Shown here piece after piece: positions 32,437-40,112 of a stretch of 41,706 bases of DNA; positions within the stretch are counted from its first letter, which is position 1; the number at the start of each line of letters is the position of its first letter. The notes under the pieces are model-generated. The model searched no databases, had not been told where the DNA came from, and saw only the letters and a program-made list of their open reading frames with translations. The translations under genes and the position numbers were made by a program. Source of the stretch: Ch67 sp964491665 (lineage in GTDB: Bacteria; Pseudomonadota; Gammaproteobacteria; Pseudomonadales; Ketobacteraceae); assembly GCA_964491665.1 (NCBI GenBank), contig CAZBII010000019.1:1-41706 (forward strand), read 5' to 3'.

Positions 32437-33054
32437 TCAAGGCTTGAATGCCCGCCCGGAAATTATCGGCGCCACCAGCGCGGGCACTTTCGGGTGAATG
32501 AAATCGTCAATCTCGTCATAGACAAAACCGGCCGCGGCAAACAGGGCGCGGGTATCTCGATTGATTTCACAACCACAGGCCATTTTCCGCCACACCGGAT
32601 TCAATCGATTCTGCCACGCGCGCATGGTCCTGTGCGGCGAAACAACGTGCTCGAAAAACACCAGCCGGCCACCGGGGCGCAACACGCGAAACGCTTCACG
32701 CGCAGCCTTTTCCGGCTCGGGAATGGTGCAGAACACCAAACAGGCCACCACCGTATCGAACTCCGCATCCGCAAATGGCAATGCACGCGCGTCGCCCGTG
32801 GTCAGCGTGATAGGCACACCGTGTGAAGTCTCGCCCGCCACGGCGCGCGCCTTTTCCAGCATGGTTTCCACCGGCTCAATACCCACGATCTCGCTCACCG
32901 CCGGCGAATAGAAACCGAGATTGGAGCCCGTGCCGGCTCCGATCTCCAGCACACGCCCCTCCGCCTGCCCGATCAGCCCGGCAATCTGGCGGCGGAAACC
33001 ACGTGTTGCCAGCTCCATCAGCGGCGGAAAAATATGGTTCTCATAAAAACTCAT
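32437..33054 (-). CDS. Class I SAM-dependent methyltransferase
   Basis: A 205-residue methyltransferase of the Methyltransf_11 type. Motif I, which binds S-adenosylmethionine, is VLEIGAGTGSNLGFY (about 36-50), the acidic residue ending strand 2 is in GIEPVE, and motif IV-like FDTVVACLVFCTI follows. A run of helix-rich sequence and EHVVSPH later in the protein resembles the METTL7-like branch. Substrate unknown; small-molecule or lipid targets are likely. AGAGG lies five bases before the ATG. It is the second gene of an operon with the EamA transporter, 13 bases after it. Confidence 0.87.
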   Translation of the reverse strand: MSFYENHIFPPLMELATRGFRRQIAGLIGQAEGRVLEIGAGTGSNLGFYSPAVSEIVGIEPVETMLEKARAVAGETSHGVPITLTTGDARALPFADAEFDTVVACLVFCTIPEPEKAAREAFRVLRPGGRLVFFEHVVSPHRTMRAWQNRLNPVWRKMACGCEINRDTRALFAAAGFVYDEIDDFIHPKVPALVAPIISGRAFKP

Positions 33055-33067
33055 ACATACCTCTGTT

Positions 33068-33958
33068 TTACGTTGCCCGCTGGGGAGAAAGGCGCGCCAG
33101 CAAATGATCGCCCCAGTAATACAGCAGCAGACAACTGCCGATCATGGCGGCGCCCATTACCAGACTGGGCGTAATGGTTTCACCATTCAACACCGCCCCC
33201 AATGTCAGCGCAAGCACCGGAGTCACCAGCGTGGTCAGCGCCACCGTGCTCGCCGCCATGTGCTTCAGCACATAGAAATAACAGAAAAAACCGATGAATG
33301 AGCCAAACAGCGCCAGATACAGAATCGCGCCTACCGTACGGGGCTGCAGCGACTCAACATGCAGCCCAAGCGTGGCGGCCACAACGCCATACAGCGGCGT
33401 TGCCATCATCAGCGTGCCCACTGTTTGCGCCAGCGGATGCACGACCGGCCCTTCCCGCTTGATCAACACGCCGCTGATGCAAAAGCAGAACACACTGAAC
33501 AGCACCAGCGCAAAGCCGGCAAAATTGCCGTTCAACAACAGGATTTCGTGGCGAAACACCACCACAAGCCCCGCCAGCCCCAGCGCCATTGCCAGCCATT
33601 TGCTGGGAGAAAACGGCGGCTCATTCAGCAGAAAGCGCGACAGCAATGCCGACATCACCGGCGATAGACCATACAAAATCGAGATCAGCCCCGACGGCAT
33701 GAACTGCGCACCGAAATACACGCACAGCAACCCCAGAAACACACCGATATTGGAAAATGCATAAACCCGCACGGCCTGACGATGCCACGGCACCGCCACC
33801 CGCAGCACACGCGCCAGCACCATTCCCAGCAGCGCCGCCAGCAGAATTCGCCCGAACGCACCCGCCACCGGCGACATGCCCACCGAACTCCACTTCACAC
33901 CCAACGGCGTGGTGGACCAGACCATGATTACAACGATATAAGCAGCCGGCACCGACAT
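33068..33958 (-). CDS. EamA-family (drug/metabolite) transporter
   Basis: A 296-residue inner-membrane protein with ten predicted helices arranged as two five-helix EamA repeats (about 5-135 and 145-285). The first repeat ends with the conserved LLNEPP, the second with LNGETITPSLVMGAAMIG. Such carriers export metabolites or amino acids; the substrate cannot be inferred. The ATG at 33958 has GGAG nine bases upstream; a GTG at 33964 also opens the frame but sits too near that site. It forms an operon with the downstream methyltransferase. Confidence 0.88.
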   Translation of the reverse strand: MSVPAAYIVVIMVWSTTPLGVKWSSVGMSPVAGAFGRILLAALLGMVLARVLRVAVPWHRQAVRVYAFSNIGVFLGLLCVYFGAQFMPSGLISILYGLSPVMSALLSRFLLNEPPFSPSKWLAMALGLAGLVVVFRHEILLLNGNFAGFALVLFSVFCFCISGVLIKREGPVVHPLAQTVGTLMMATPLYGVVAATLGLHVESLQPRTVGAILYLALFGSFIGFFCYFYVLKHMAASTVALTTLVTPVLALTLGAVLNGETITPSLVMGAAMIGSCLLLYYWGDHLLARLSPQRAT

Positions 33959-34023
33959 GTACACACTCTCCTTTTCCTCCTTGCTGAATAGCAGCGTTTC
34001 CGAAAACCGGCGCCCATAAATGC

Positions 34024-34060
34024 AAAAAGGCCGCAGGTTCTGTGAACGCTGCGGCCTTTT
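34024..34060 (-). terminator. Terminator of the short minus-strand unit
   Basis: A perfect 12-bp stem AAAAGGCCGCAG/CTGCGGCCTTTT with a 12-base loop; on the minus strand it runs into five T. It lies 18 bases after the stop of the 45-codon frame. No other gene on either strand ends here, so its presence argues for a real transcript. Confidence 0.8.
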
Positions 34061-34077
34061 GAAACAGTGGAATTCGC

Positions 34078-34215
34078 CTACAACCCGATTCCCCTCACCA
34101 CAGCAGATTCACGTTTACGCCAAGCGCGGATTCGCGCACGGGCCATCGCGCAACGCTTGACGGCTGCGACCGGTAGAATCAGTGCTGGAATGAAGGCTGT
34201 GATTTGGGGTGTCAT
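34078..34215 (-). CDS. Possible leaderless 45-residue basic protein
   Basis: An open frame from ATG (34215) to TAG (34078). The product has a hydrophobic N-terminus (QITAFIPALILPVAAV, about 4-19) followed by an Arg/Lys-rich tail (KRCAMARARIRAWRKRE), so it would be a small membrane-seeking or nucleic-acid-binding peptide. No ribosome site precedes it; the -10 box ends only 8 bases before the ATG, so the mRNA would be leaderless or have a 1-3 base leader. I know no family for it. The frame may be fortuitous within a small RNA. Its tight fit between promoter and terminator is the main support. Confidence 0.4.
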   Translation of the reverse strand: MTPQITAFIPALILPVAAVKRCAMARARIRAWRKRESAVVRGIGL

Positions 34216-34223
34216 AGCTCTAC

Positions 34224-34253
34224 ACTATAGGTGGTTGGCAAAAACACGGTCAA
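34224..34253 (-). promoter_or_regulatory. Near-consensus sigma70 promoter of the short minus-strand unit
   Basis: On the minus strand TTGACC (34253-34248; 5 of 6) and TATAGT (34229-34224; 5 of 6) are 18 bases apart. This is among the best promoters in the window. The start would be at 34218-34215. Confidence 0.65.
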
Positions 34254-34294
34254 ACCCTTTTTTGTAATTTCAGAAAAAATTCATACGCAACAAT

Positions 34295-35554
34295 ATGCAG
34301 ATTTATTTGGTGGGCGGCGCCGTCCGCGATCAGCTGATGGACATTCCCGGCAAGGATCGCGACTGGGTTGTGGTCGGCGCGACAGAACAGGTCATGCGCG
34401 AGCAGGGGTTCACACCGGTCGGCAAGGATTTTCCGGTATTCCTGCATCCCGTCACGCACGAGGAATATGCGCTTGCCCGCACCGAGCGCAAAAGCGGCCA
34501 CGGCTATACCGGCTTTGAATGCTACAGCGGCAGCGAAGTCACACTGGAAGAAGACTTGTCGCGACGCGATCTCACCATCAATGCCATGGCGCAGCAGGAA
34601 GATGGTGTCATCATCGATCCGTTTCACGGCCAGCAGGATCTGCAGCAAAAACTGCTGCGCCATGTTTCCCCGGCCTTTGTGGAAGATCCGCTGCGTGTTC
34701 TGCGGGTAGCGCGCTTTCTTGCCCGCTTTCATCACCTGGGATTTCGCATTGCCGACGAAACGCTGAGCCTGATGCGCGAGATCGCCCGCAGCGGCGAACT
34801 GCAAACCCTCACTCCGGAAAGGGTCTGGACCGAAACCGAGAAGGCCCTGCTGGAGCCATCGCCCTGGCGCTACTTCGAAGCCCTGCGCGACTGTAACGCG
34901 CTGGTTGCGGTATTTCCCGAACTGGACCGGCTGTTCGGCGTGCCCCAGCCTCCCAAACATCACCCGGAAATCGATACCGGCCTGCATGTCATGCTGACGT
35001 TGCAGTCGGCGCTGAAACTGATGCAGACTCAGCCACTGGAAAAATCCGAACGGATTGCCGTACTGTTTTCCCTGATTTGCCATGACCTCGGCAAGGGGAT
35101 GACGCCACGGGACAAATGGCCCAGCCATCCGGGGCACGAAGGCATCAGCGAGCATCTGGCGGAAAAGCTGTGCACCCGTCTGCGTGCGCCCAATCCGGTC
35201 AAGCGCCTGAGCCAGCTGGTCGCGGAATTCCACACGCACAGTCATCGCGCGTTTGAATTGAAACCCGCCACAGTGATGCGTTTGCTGGAAGCACTGGATG
35301 CAATGCGCCGGCCGGAAACCCTGCCGCTGTTTCTGCTGGCCTGCGAAGCAGACGCCCGTGGCCGCACTGGACTGGAAGATCGCGACTATCCGCAGGCCGA
35401 CTATATCCGCGACTGCTTCACCGCTGCGCGCAGGGTTGAGGCAAAGCCGCTGGTGGCGCTGGGATTCAAGGGTGAAACGCTGGGCATCGAACTGCGCAAG
35501 CGTCGCATCCTGGCCATTGGCGACGTCAAAAAAGCATATGTGAAAGCACAATGA
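34295..35554 (+). CDS. cca: CCA-adding enzyme (multifunctional tRNA nucleotidyltransferase)
   Basis: Adds and repairs the 3' CCA end of tRNAs without a template. The 419-residue protein has the class II nucleotidyltransferase motifs: LVGGAVRD at the start, the metal-binding DxD in KDRDWVVVG, and RRDLTINAM; the amino-acid template region EDPLRVLRVARF follows. The C-terminal part is an HD phosphohydrolase domain (TGLHVML, ICHDLGKGMTP, HPGHEGIS), as in the long E. coli-type enzyme with added phosphodiesterase and phosphatase activity. It starts 80 bases from the divergent short unit, and folM follows after 10 bases, so the two form an operon. Confidence 0.95.
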   Translation: MQIYLVGGAVRDQLMDIPGKDRDWVVVGATEQVMREQGFTPVGKDFPVFLHPVTHEEYALARTERKSGHGYTGFECYSGSEVTLEEDLSRRDLTINAMAQQEDGVIIDPFHGQQDLQQKLLRHVSPAFVEDPLRVLRVARFLARFHHLGFRIADETLSLMREIARSGELQTLTPERVWTETEKALLEPSPWRYFEALRDCNALVAVFPELDRLFGVPQPPKHHPEIDTGLHVMLTLQSALKLMQTQPLEKSERIAVLFSLICHDLGKGMTPRDKWPSHPGHEGISEHLAEKLCTRLRAPNPVKRLSQLVAEFHTHSHRAFELKPATVMRLLEALDAMRRPETLPLFLLACEADARGRTGLEDRDYPQADYIRDCFTAARRVEAKPLVALGFKGETLGIELRKRRILAIGDVKKAYVKAQ

Positions 35555-35564
35555 AGGAATAACA

Positions 35565-36311
35565 ATGACAACCGATTCTTCCCGCAAGGTCGCCCTGATC
35601 ACCGGCTCCGCCCGCCGCATTGGCGCCCACACAGCCGCCTTCTTTCACCAGCGCGACTACGACATCGTCCTGCACTACCGCAGCTCCGGCGACAGCGCCA
35701 AAAATCTGCGCGACCAGCTCAACGCCGCGCGCCCGCATTCCTGCATTGCGCTGCACGCCGATCTGTCCGACCCGGCCGCCTGGGAACAACTGGCCGAACA
35801 GGTGCGCAGCTGGAAACATCGTCTCGACCTGCTGGTGAACAATGCCTCGTCCTTTTACGCCACCGAATTCGGCGCCACCACCCTGGCGCAATGGAACGAC
35901 CTGTTTGCCAGCAATGCCACCGCGCCTTTTTTCCTCACGCAGCATCTGCTGCCACTACTGCAACAGAGCAAAGGCAATGTGGTGAACATTATCGATATCA
36001 ATGCCGACAAACCGCGCCCGGATTTCACGCCCTACTGCATGGCCAAGGCCGCACTGAAAGCCATGACGCTATCACTGGCCCGCGCACTGGCGCCCGATGT
36101 GCGGGTGAACGGCGTTTCCCCCGGCGCCATTCTCTGGCCCACCGACGGCCAGATTGCCGAACCGGAACAGATCGCCACCCTCAGCAACACGCCGATGCAG
36201 GCGCTCGGCACGCCGGATGACATTACCAAAACCATTTATTTTCTTGCGGAAAACGCCCCGTTCATTACCGGGCAGATCATTGCCGTGGATGGCGGCCTGT
36301 CACTGGTCTGA
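35565..36311 (+). CDS. folM: Pteridine reductase / dihydromonapterin reductase (FolM-like SDR)
   Basis: A 248-residue short-chain dehydrogenase. The nucleotide motif reads TGSARRIG, the TGxxxRxG variant typical of PTR1/FolM pteridine reductases rather than the usual TGxxxGxG, and the catalytic YCMAK (YxxxK) is present, as are NNAS and the C-terminal VDGGLSLV. It reduces dihydropterins or dihydrofolate with NADPH. AAGGA precedes the ATG and overlaps the end of cca. It faces folK and folB on the opposite strand; together they make a small folate-pterin cluster. Confidence 0.9.
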   Translation: MTTDSSRKVALITGSARRIGAHTAAFFHQRDYDIVLHYRSSGDSAKNLRDQLNAARPHSCIALHADLSDPAAWEQLAEQVRSWKHRLDLLVNNASSFYATEFGATTLAQWNDLFASNATAPFFLTQHLLPLLQQSKGNVVNIIDINADKPRPDFTPYCMAKAALKAMTLSLARALAPDVRVNGVSPGAILWPTDGQIAEPEQIATLSNTPMQALGTPDDITKTIYFLAENAPFITGQIIAVDGGLSLV

Positions 36312-36328
36312 CGCAACGGCACGCAACA

Positions 36329-36847
36329 TCAATCCAGAAAGGATGCATCCACTTCCCGCAGCGCCATTGCGGAACTCGCCCTTTCGGCCCACAACTGCGC
36401 AAAGGTTTGCTGCAATTGCGGATGCCGGGACTGCGGCGCCAGTAGCGACAATGGCCGCAGCACATACGCACGACTCAGCACATCCGGATGCGGCAGCAAC
36501 ACGCCGTCCACCACGCCCGCCACATCGCCGTACAGCAGCAGATCAATATCCAGCGGACAGCCCGCCTCTTTCGGCGCACCCCGCACCCGCCCGCACTGCG
36601 CTTCAATCCCACGCAAAAGCTGCTTGAGTTCCCGCACCGCCAAATCTGTCTCAACCGCCAAGACCAGATTGAAATAGGCATCACCAGCACTGTCAGCGGC
36701 CACCGCCGATCCCGCCACCGACGCACTTTCAAAAACAGGGGAAACCAGCATCCCCCCGCCAAACGTCTGCCGCAACAGGTCCAGTGCCGCCCGGATATTC
36801 CGTTCGCGATGGCGGTTGCTACCCATGCCGAGAAAAACCCTGGTCAT
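36329..36847 (-). CDS. folK: 6-hydroxymethyl-7,8-dihydropterin pyrophosphokinase (HPPK)
   Basis: Transfers pyrophosphate from ATP to 6-hydroxymethyldihydropterin in folate synthesis. The 172-residue protein has the start motif VFLGMGSN, the ATP/Mg2+ site PLDIDLLLYG (the conserved DxD), and the LPHPDVLSRAYVLRPL segment diagnostic of the family. A slightly longer insert rich in Ala (SVAGSAVAADSAGD) lies in the loop before YFNLVLAVET. It is the second gene of a folB-folK operon, 12 bases after folB. Confidence 0.93.
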   Translation of the reverse strand: MTRVFLGMGSNRHRERNIRAALDLLRQTFGGGMLVSPVFESASVAGSAVAADSAGDAYFNLVLAVETDLAVRELKQLLRGIEAQCGRVRGAPKEAGCPLDIDLLLYGDVAGVVDGVLLPHPDVLSRAYVLRPLSLLAPQSRHPQLQQTFAQLWAERASSAMALREVDASFLD

Positions 36848-36859
36848 TGGCGTTGCCCG

Positions 36860-37216
36860 TCAGCCCTTGCTGCCGCGCTCGATCAGCACGCCGACATCCT
36901 GCGAGCCGCGCACCGCACCGGGCTTGCTGACCCGCAGCCGCAACCAGGGCACGCCAAATTCTTCCCGCAGAATGCGCGCTATCGCTTCCGCCAGGGTTTC
37001 CACCAGCTGGAAACTGCTGTCTTCCACAAACTGGATCAGCCGGTTAGCCACTGCCTTGTAATTCAGTGCATCTTCCAGATGATCGGTGGCTGCCGCTTTC
37101 GCGATATCGGATCCCATTTCCAGATCCAGCACCACCGTCTGGCGAATGGCGCGCTCCCACTCAAACACGCCAATGACGGTCTGGATTTTCAGATCGCGTA
37201 TAAAAACAATGTCCAT
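36860..37216 (-). CDS. folB: Dihydroneopterin aldolase
   Basis: Converts dihydroneopterin to 6-hydroxymethyldihydropterin, the step before FolK. The 118-residue protein starts MDIVFIRDLKIQTVIGVFEWER, contains the catalytic-site LNYKAVANRL and FQLVETLAEAIA (Glu of the LVE motif binds the pterin), and ends with the strand LRLRVSKPGAVRGSQDVGVLIER. I chose the ATG at 37216 with AGG a few bases upstream; the frame is also open from a TTG at 37219. Operon with folK. Confidence 0.93.
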   Translation of the reverse strand: MDIVFIRDLKIQTVIGVFEWERAIRQTVVLDLEMGSDIAKAAATDHLEDALNYKAVANRLIQFVEDSSFQLVETLAEAIARILREEFGVPWLRLRVSKPGAVRGSQDVGVLIERGSKG

Positions 37217-37370
37217 CAAACCTGCCCGCCAAACCGGCCACGACTATTATGAATTGAGAAGATGCCCGCAGTGATTGCGCTTGAGCATCCGGAAACGAAG
37301 TGAAACAATCCGGTCACTACCACGCCGCAGCTGCGACGACCGGTCCTGCACATCCATTCTTCACGCAAAG

Positions 37371-38003
37371 GTGACGCACCTGTACAGCCTGCTGGCCATC
37401 GTGCTCTGGACATTTTCCTATCTGCTGGGATCGGTTTCCACCGCGATACTGGTGTGCCGGCTGTTCGGCTATCCCGACCCCCGCTCCACCGGTTCGCAAA
37501 ACCCGGGAGCCACCAACGTGCTGCGGGTGGGCGGCAAACTGGCGGCCATTCTCACACTGATCGGCGATGTTGCCAAAGGCGTCATTCCTGTCCTGATTGC
37601 CCGGCGCTTGGGACTGCCTGACAGCATCGCTGCCTTCTGCGGTTTCTGGGCCTTCCTCGGGCATCTGTATCCGGTGTATTTCGATTTTCGCGGCGGCAAG
37701 GGCGTAGCCACTGCCATGGGCGCCGTGACCGCGCTGCACTGGCCGAGCGCTCTGGCCATCGGACTGGTGTGGGGCATCGTCGCTTTCACCACCCGCATCT
37801 CCTCGCTCGCCGCCATCGTCAGCTTTTTCACCGCACCGATGCTGGTTTTACTGATACGGGCGGAACTGTTTTATCCGATCCTGGTGCTGTCGCTCATGCT
37901 GCTGTTCCGCCACCGGAACAACATCGCGCAACTGCTGAAGGGCGAAGAACAGCCGGTCGTTGCCCGCAAGGAATCCAACGCCAGCACCGACACACCCGGC
38001 TGA
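37371..38003 (+). CDS. plsY: Acyl-phosphate:glycerol-3-phosphate acyltransferase
   Basis: Inner-membrane enzyme that makes lysophosphatidic acid from acyl phosphate, the first step of phospholipid synthesis with PlsX. It has the three PlsY motifs: SYLLGSVSTA with PRSTGSQNPGATNVLR, GHLYPVYFDFRGGKGVATAMG (both glycine-rich loops), and the C-terminal FRHRNNIAQLLKGEE. Five membrane helices are evident. The start is the GTG at 37371 by comparison with the family, whose members begin just before the first helix; no ATG lies near and the ribosome site is weak. A longer frame from 37275 adds an unlikely 32-residue basic extension. Confidence 0.9.
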   Translation: MTHLYSLLAIVLWTFSYLLGSVSTAILVCRLFGYPDPRSTGSQNPGATNVLRVGGKLAAILTLIGDVAKGVIPVLIARRLGLPDSIAAFCGFWAFLGHLYPVYFDFRGGKGVATAMGAVTALHWPSALAIGLVWGIVAFTTRISSLAAIVSFFTAPMLVLLIRAELFYPILVLSLMLLFRHRNNIAQLLKGEEQPVVARKESNASTDTPG

Positions 38004-38011
38004 ACAGCGAT

Positions 38012-39043
38012 TCAACTCCCGCCTTTCAATTCCGACAACGGCCAGCGCGCCCGCACCTGCACCGCCAGATTGCCCGGCTCGCCAGCCAGCAGTCGCTGGT
38101 AACCGGCAAACGCAATCATCGCGCCGTTGTCCGTGCAGTATTTCAGCTGCGGATAAAACACCTCGGCCTTCAGCTTTGCCATCACTTCCTGCAAGCGCGC
38201 CCGCAGATGCAGATTCGCACTCACCCCGCCCGCTACCACCAGCTGCTTCGCGCCGGTCTGCTGCAGGGCACGCCGGCACTTGATCGCCAGCGTCTCCACT
38301 ACCGCATCCTGAAACGCCCAGCAGATGTCATTGATATCCTGCTCGCCCAACCCACCGGGCGCACGCGCGCACTCATCGCGGGTATTCAGGCAGAAGGTTT
38401 TCAGACCGCTGAAACTGAAGTCCAGACCGGGACGGTCCGTCATGGGGCGGGGGAAGCGGAAGCGTTGCGGATTGCCCAGTTCAGCCCGGGCGGCCAGCCG
38501 GGGTCCGCCGGGATAACCCAGTCCGAGCATCTTGGCGGTCTTGTCGAAGGCTTCCCCTGCGGCGTCATCGAGGGATTCCCCCAGGATCTCGTAGTCACCA
38601 ATGGCTTTTACATTGACCAGCATGGTGTGACCGCCGCTCACCAGCAGAGCGACGAACGGCGCCTGCGGTGCCGGGTCTTCCAGCAGGGGCGCCAGCAGAT
38701 GGCCTTCCATATGGTGCACGGGAAAACTGGGAACACCCCAGGCATAGGCCAGACTCTTGGCCACTGCCGCCCCCACCATCAGGGCACCCACCAGGCCTGG
38801 GCCAGCGGTATAAACCACCGCGCCCAGATCTGCCGGCTGGCACTGCGCCCGCGCCATCACTTCCTTTATCAGGGGAATCACCTTGCGCACATGGTCGCGG
38901 GACGCCAGTTCCGGCACCACCCCGCCGTATTCGGCATGCAGATCCACCTGGCTGTACAGGGCATCCGCCAGGATTCCGGCCGCACTGTCATAGATAGCGA
39001 TGCCGGTTTCATCACAGGATGTCTCGATTCCCAACACACGCAT
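38012..39043 (-). CDS. tsaD: tRNA N6-threonylcarbamoyladenosine transferase TsaD
   Basis: Transfers the threonylcarbamoyl group to A37 of ANN-decoding tRNAs, with TsaB and TsaE. The 343-residue protein has the ASKHA-fold nucleotide motif (LGIETSCDETG), the iron/zinc-binding HHMEGH (metal His pair), ALLVSGGHTML, and the third metal ligand in YCTDNGAMIA. Length equals the E. coli protein, within a few residues. I chose the ATG at 39043; a GTG at 39052 also opens the frame. It is divergent from rpsU, as in most gammaproteobacteria, and converges with plsY eight bases away. Confidence 0.96.
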   Translation of the reverse strand: MRVLGIETSCDETGIAIYDSAAGILADALYSQVDLHAEYGGVVPELASRDHVRKVIPLIKEVMARAQCQPADLGAVVYTAGPGLVGALMVGAAVAKSLAYAWGVPSFPVHHMEGHLLAPLLEDPAPQAPFVALLVSGGHTMLVNVKAIGDYEILGESLDDAAGEAFDKTAKMLGLGYPGGPRLAARAELGNPQRFRFPRPMTDRPGLDFSFSGLKTFCLNTRDECARAPGGLGEQDINDICWAFQDAVVETLAIKCRRALQQTGAKQLVVAGGVSANLHLRARLQEVMAKLKAEVFYPQLKYCTDNGAMIAFAGYQRLLAGEPGNLAVQVRARWPLSELKGGS

Positions 39044-39084
39044 GCCCAGCACCTTCGGCCACTACCCGGAATTTTGGAAGGGCG

Positions 39085-39112
39085 ATATTAACGGTTTCGG
39101 GGGGCTTTGCAA
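39085..39112 (-). promoter_or_regulatory. Candidate tsaD promoter
   Basis: On the minus strand TTGCAA (39112-39107) and TAATAT (39090-39085) are 16 bases apart. The -35 hexamer is its own reverse complement and is also the -35 of the rpsU promoter. Confidence 0.45.
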
Positions 39113-39135
39113 TTGCCCGGCAATCCCTTTAAAAT
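39107..39135 (+). promoter_or_regulatory. Promoter of the rpsU-yqeY-dnaG operon
   Basis: TTGCAA (39107-39112) and TAAAAT (39130-39135; 5 of 6) are separated by 17 bases. It gives a leader of about 130 bases before rpsU. Confidence 0.65.
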
Positions 39136-39274
39136 GCACCACCCCTGTGGTCCAGGACTAAACATGCTGTATCCCGACCACACTCGAAACAGGTTTTGAA
39201 TCCGGTTTTATGGCTTGCCCCGGCAGCCGTAAATGAATTTGCAAACAGCATGCTTTCAGCAAGGTGAAGAGTTA

Positions 39275-39490
39275 ATGCCTCAGGTCAAGGTCAAAGAAAA
39301 CGAGCCATTCGACGTTGCACTACGTCGTTTCAAGCGTTCCTGCGAAAAAGCGGGTGTTCTGGCAGAAGTTCGCCGTCGCGAGTTCTACGAAAAGCCCACC
39401 CAGATCCGCAAGCGCAAGCAAGCTGCTGCAGTAAAGCGCCACGCCAAGAAAGTGGCTCGCGACGTCGTTCGCCGCAAGCGCCTGTTCTAA
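39275..39490 (+). CDS. rpsU: 30S ribosomal protein S21
   Basis: A 71-residue basic protein, the exact length of bacterial S21, with the hallmark start MPQVKVKENEPFDVALRRFK and a C-terminus of Arg/Lys-rich helices ending in RRKRLF. It helps initiation on the small subunit near the anti-Shine-Dalgarno end of 16S rRNA. GAAGAG/AAGG precede the ATG; an in-frame ATG at 39233 is upstream of the true start. First gene of the macromolecular synthesis operon (S21, then primase). Confidence 0.97.
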   Translation: MPQVKVKENEPFDVALRRFKRSCEKAGVLAEVRRREFYEKPTQIRKRKQAAAVKRHAKKVARDVVRRKRLF

Positions 39491-39520
39491 GCGCCAACTG
39501 CACCAGACCATCTTGAACCA

Positions 39521-39552
39521 ATACGCCGGCGGGAAATCCCGATCCGGCGTAT
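39521..39552 (+). terminator. Internal hairpin between rpsU and yqeY
   Basis: A 9-bp stem ATACGCCGG/CCGGCGTAT, with a smaller GGGA-AA-TCCC hairpin inside the loop. The T content after it is low (ATTTGTGCTT), so it probably attenuates rather than stops, as the known E. coli terminator between rpsU and dnaG does. Confidence 0.6.
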
Positions 39553-39596
39553 TTGTGCTTCCCTGACCACACCCATTCGAATACGAGGGATTCCGC

Positions 39597-40043
39597 ATGT
39601 CCGACATCAAGAACCGCATTAACGAAGCCGTGAAAGACGCCATGCGCGCCAAGGACAAGGACCGCCTGGGCACCCTGCGCCTGGCCACTGCCGAATTCAA
39701 GAAAATCGAGGTGGATGAACGCGTTGAGCTGGACGATGCCCGTGTGTTGGCGGTGCTGGACAAGATGATCAAGCAGCGCAAGGACTCGGTCACCCAGTTC
39801 AATCAGGGCGGACGCCCGGATCTGGCGGAAAAGGAGCAGGCAGAAATCAACGTGCTGCAGGAATTCCTGCCCGCCGCCCTCAGCGATGCCGAACTGGAAG
39901 CCCTGATCAAGGCCGCCATTGCCGAATCCGGCGCCGAAGGCATGAAGGACATGGGCAAGGTCATGGCCGTGCTGAAACCGCAGGTGCAGGGTCGCGCCGA
40001 CATGGGCGCCGTCAGCCAGAAGCTGAAAGCGCTGCTAGGCTAA
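39597..40043 (+). CDS. GatB/YqeY domain-containing protein
   Basis: A 148-residue protein of the YqeY family, related to the C-terminal tRNA-binding tail of the amidotransferase subunit GatB. Recognisable segments are LGTLRLATAEFKKIEVDER, the region from MIKQRKDSVTQF, and the second helical domain GMKDMGKVMAVLKPQVQGRADMGAVSQKLKALL. Its function is not settled; a link to tRNA amidation or tRNA binding is assumed from the domain. Position between rpsU and dnaG is common in gammaproteobacteria. It is 106 bases after rpsU and 69 before dnaG. Confidence 0.94.
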   Translation: MSDIKNRINEAVKDAMRAKDKDRLGTLRLATAEFKKIEVDERVELDDARVLAVLDKMIKQRKDSVTQFNQGGRPDLAEKEQAEINVLQEFLPAALSDAELEALIKAAIAESGAEGMKDMGKVMAVLKPQVQGRADMGAVSQKLKALLG

Positions 40044-40112
40044 GAAAATCCGGCAGGACGGCGGGTTGCACACCGCACCCGCCACGCGGTATTCCCCCCG
40101 ACAAGGTGTTTC

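Larger units (their letters stand above)
34024..34218 (-). ncRNA. Predicted ~195-nt transcript (small RNA or small mRNA)
   Basis: Defined by a strong promoter (34224-34253) and a strong terminator (34024-34060) with nothing else known between the EamA and cca genes. It may be a small regulatory RNA or the mRNA of the 45-residue protein described separately; the sequence alone does not separate these. I do not recognise it as a known RNA family. Confidence 0.4.

Noticed and set aside
34067..34267. A 66-codon plus-strand frame before cca
   Set aside because: No promoter or ribosome site in that direction; the signals here (promoter and T-run of the terminator) all point to the minus strand.
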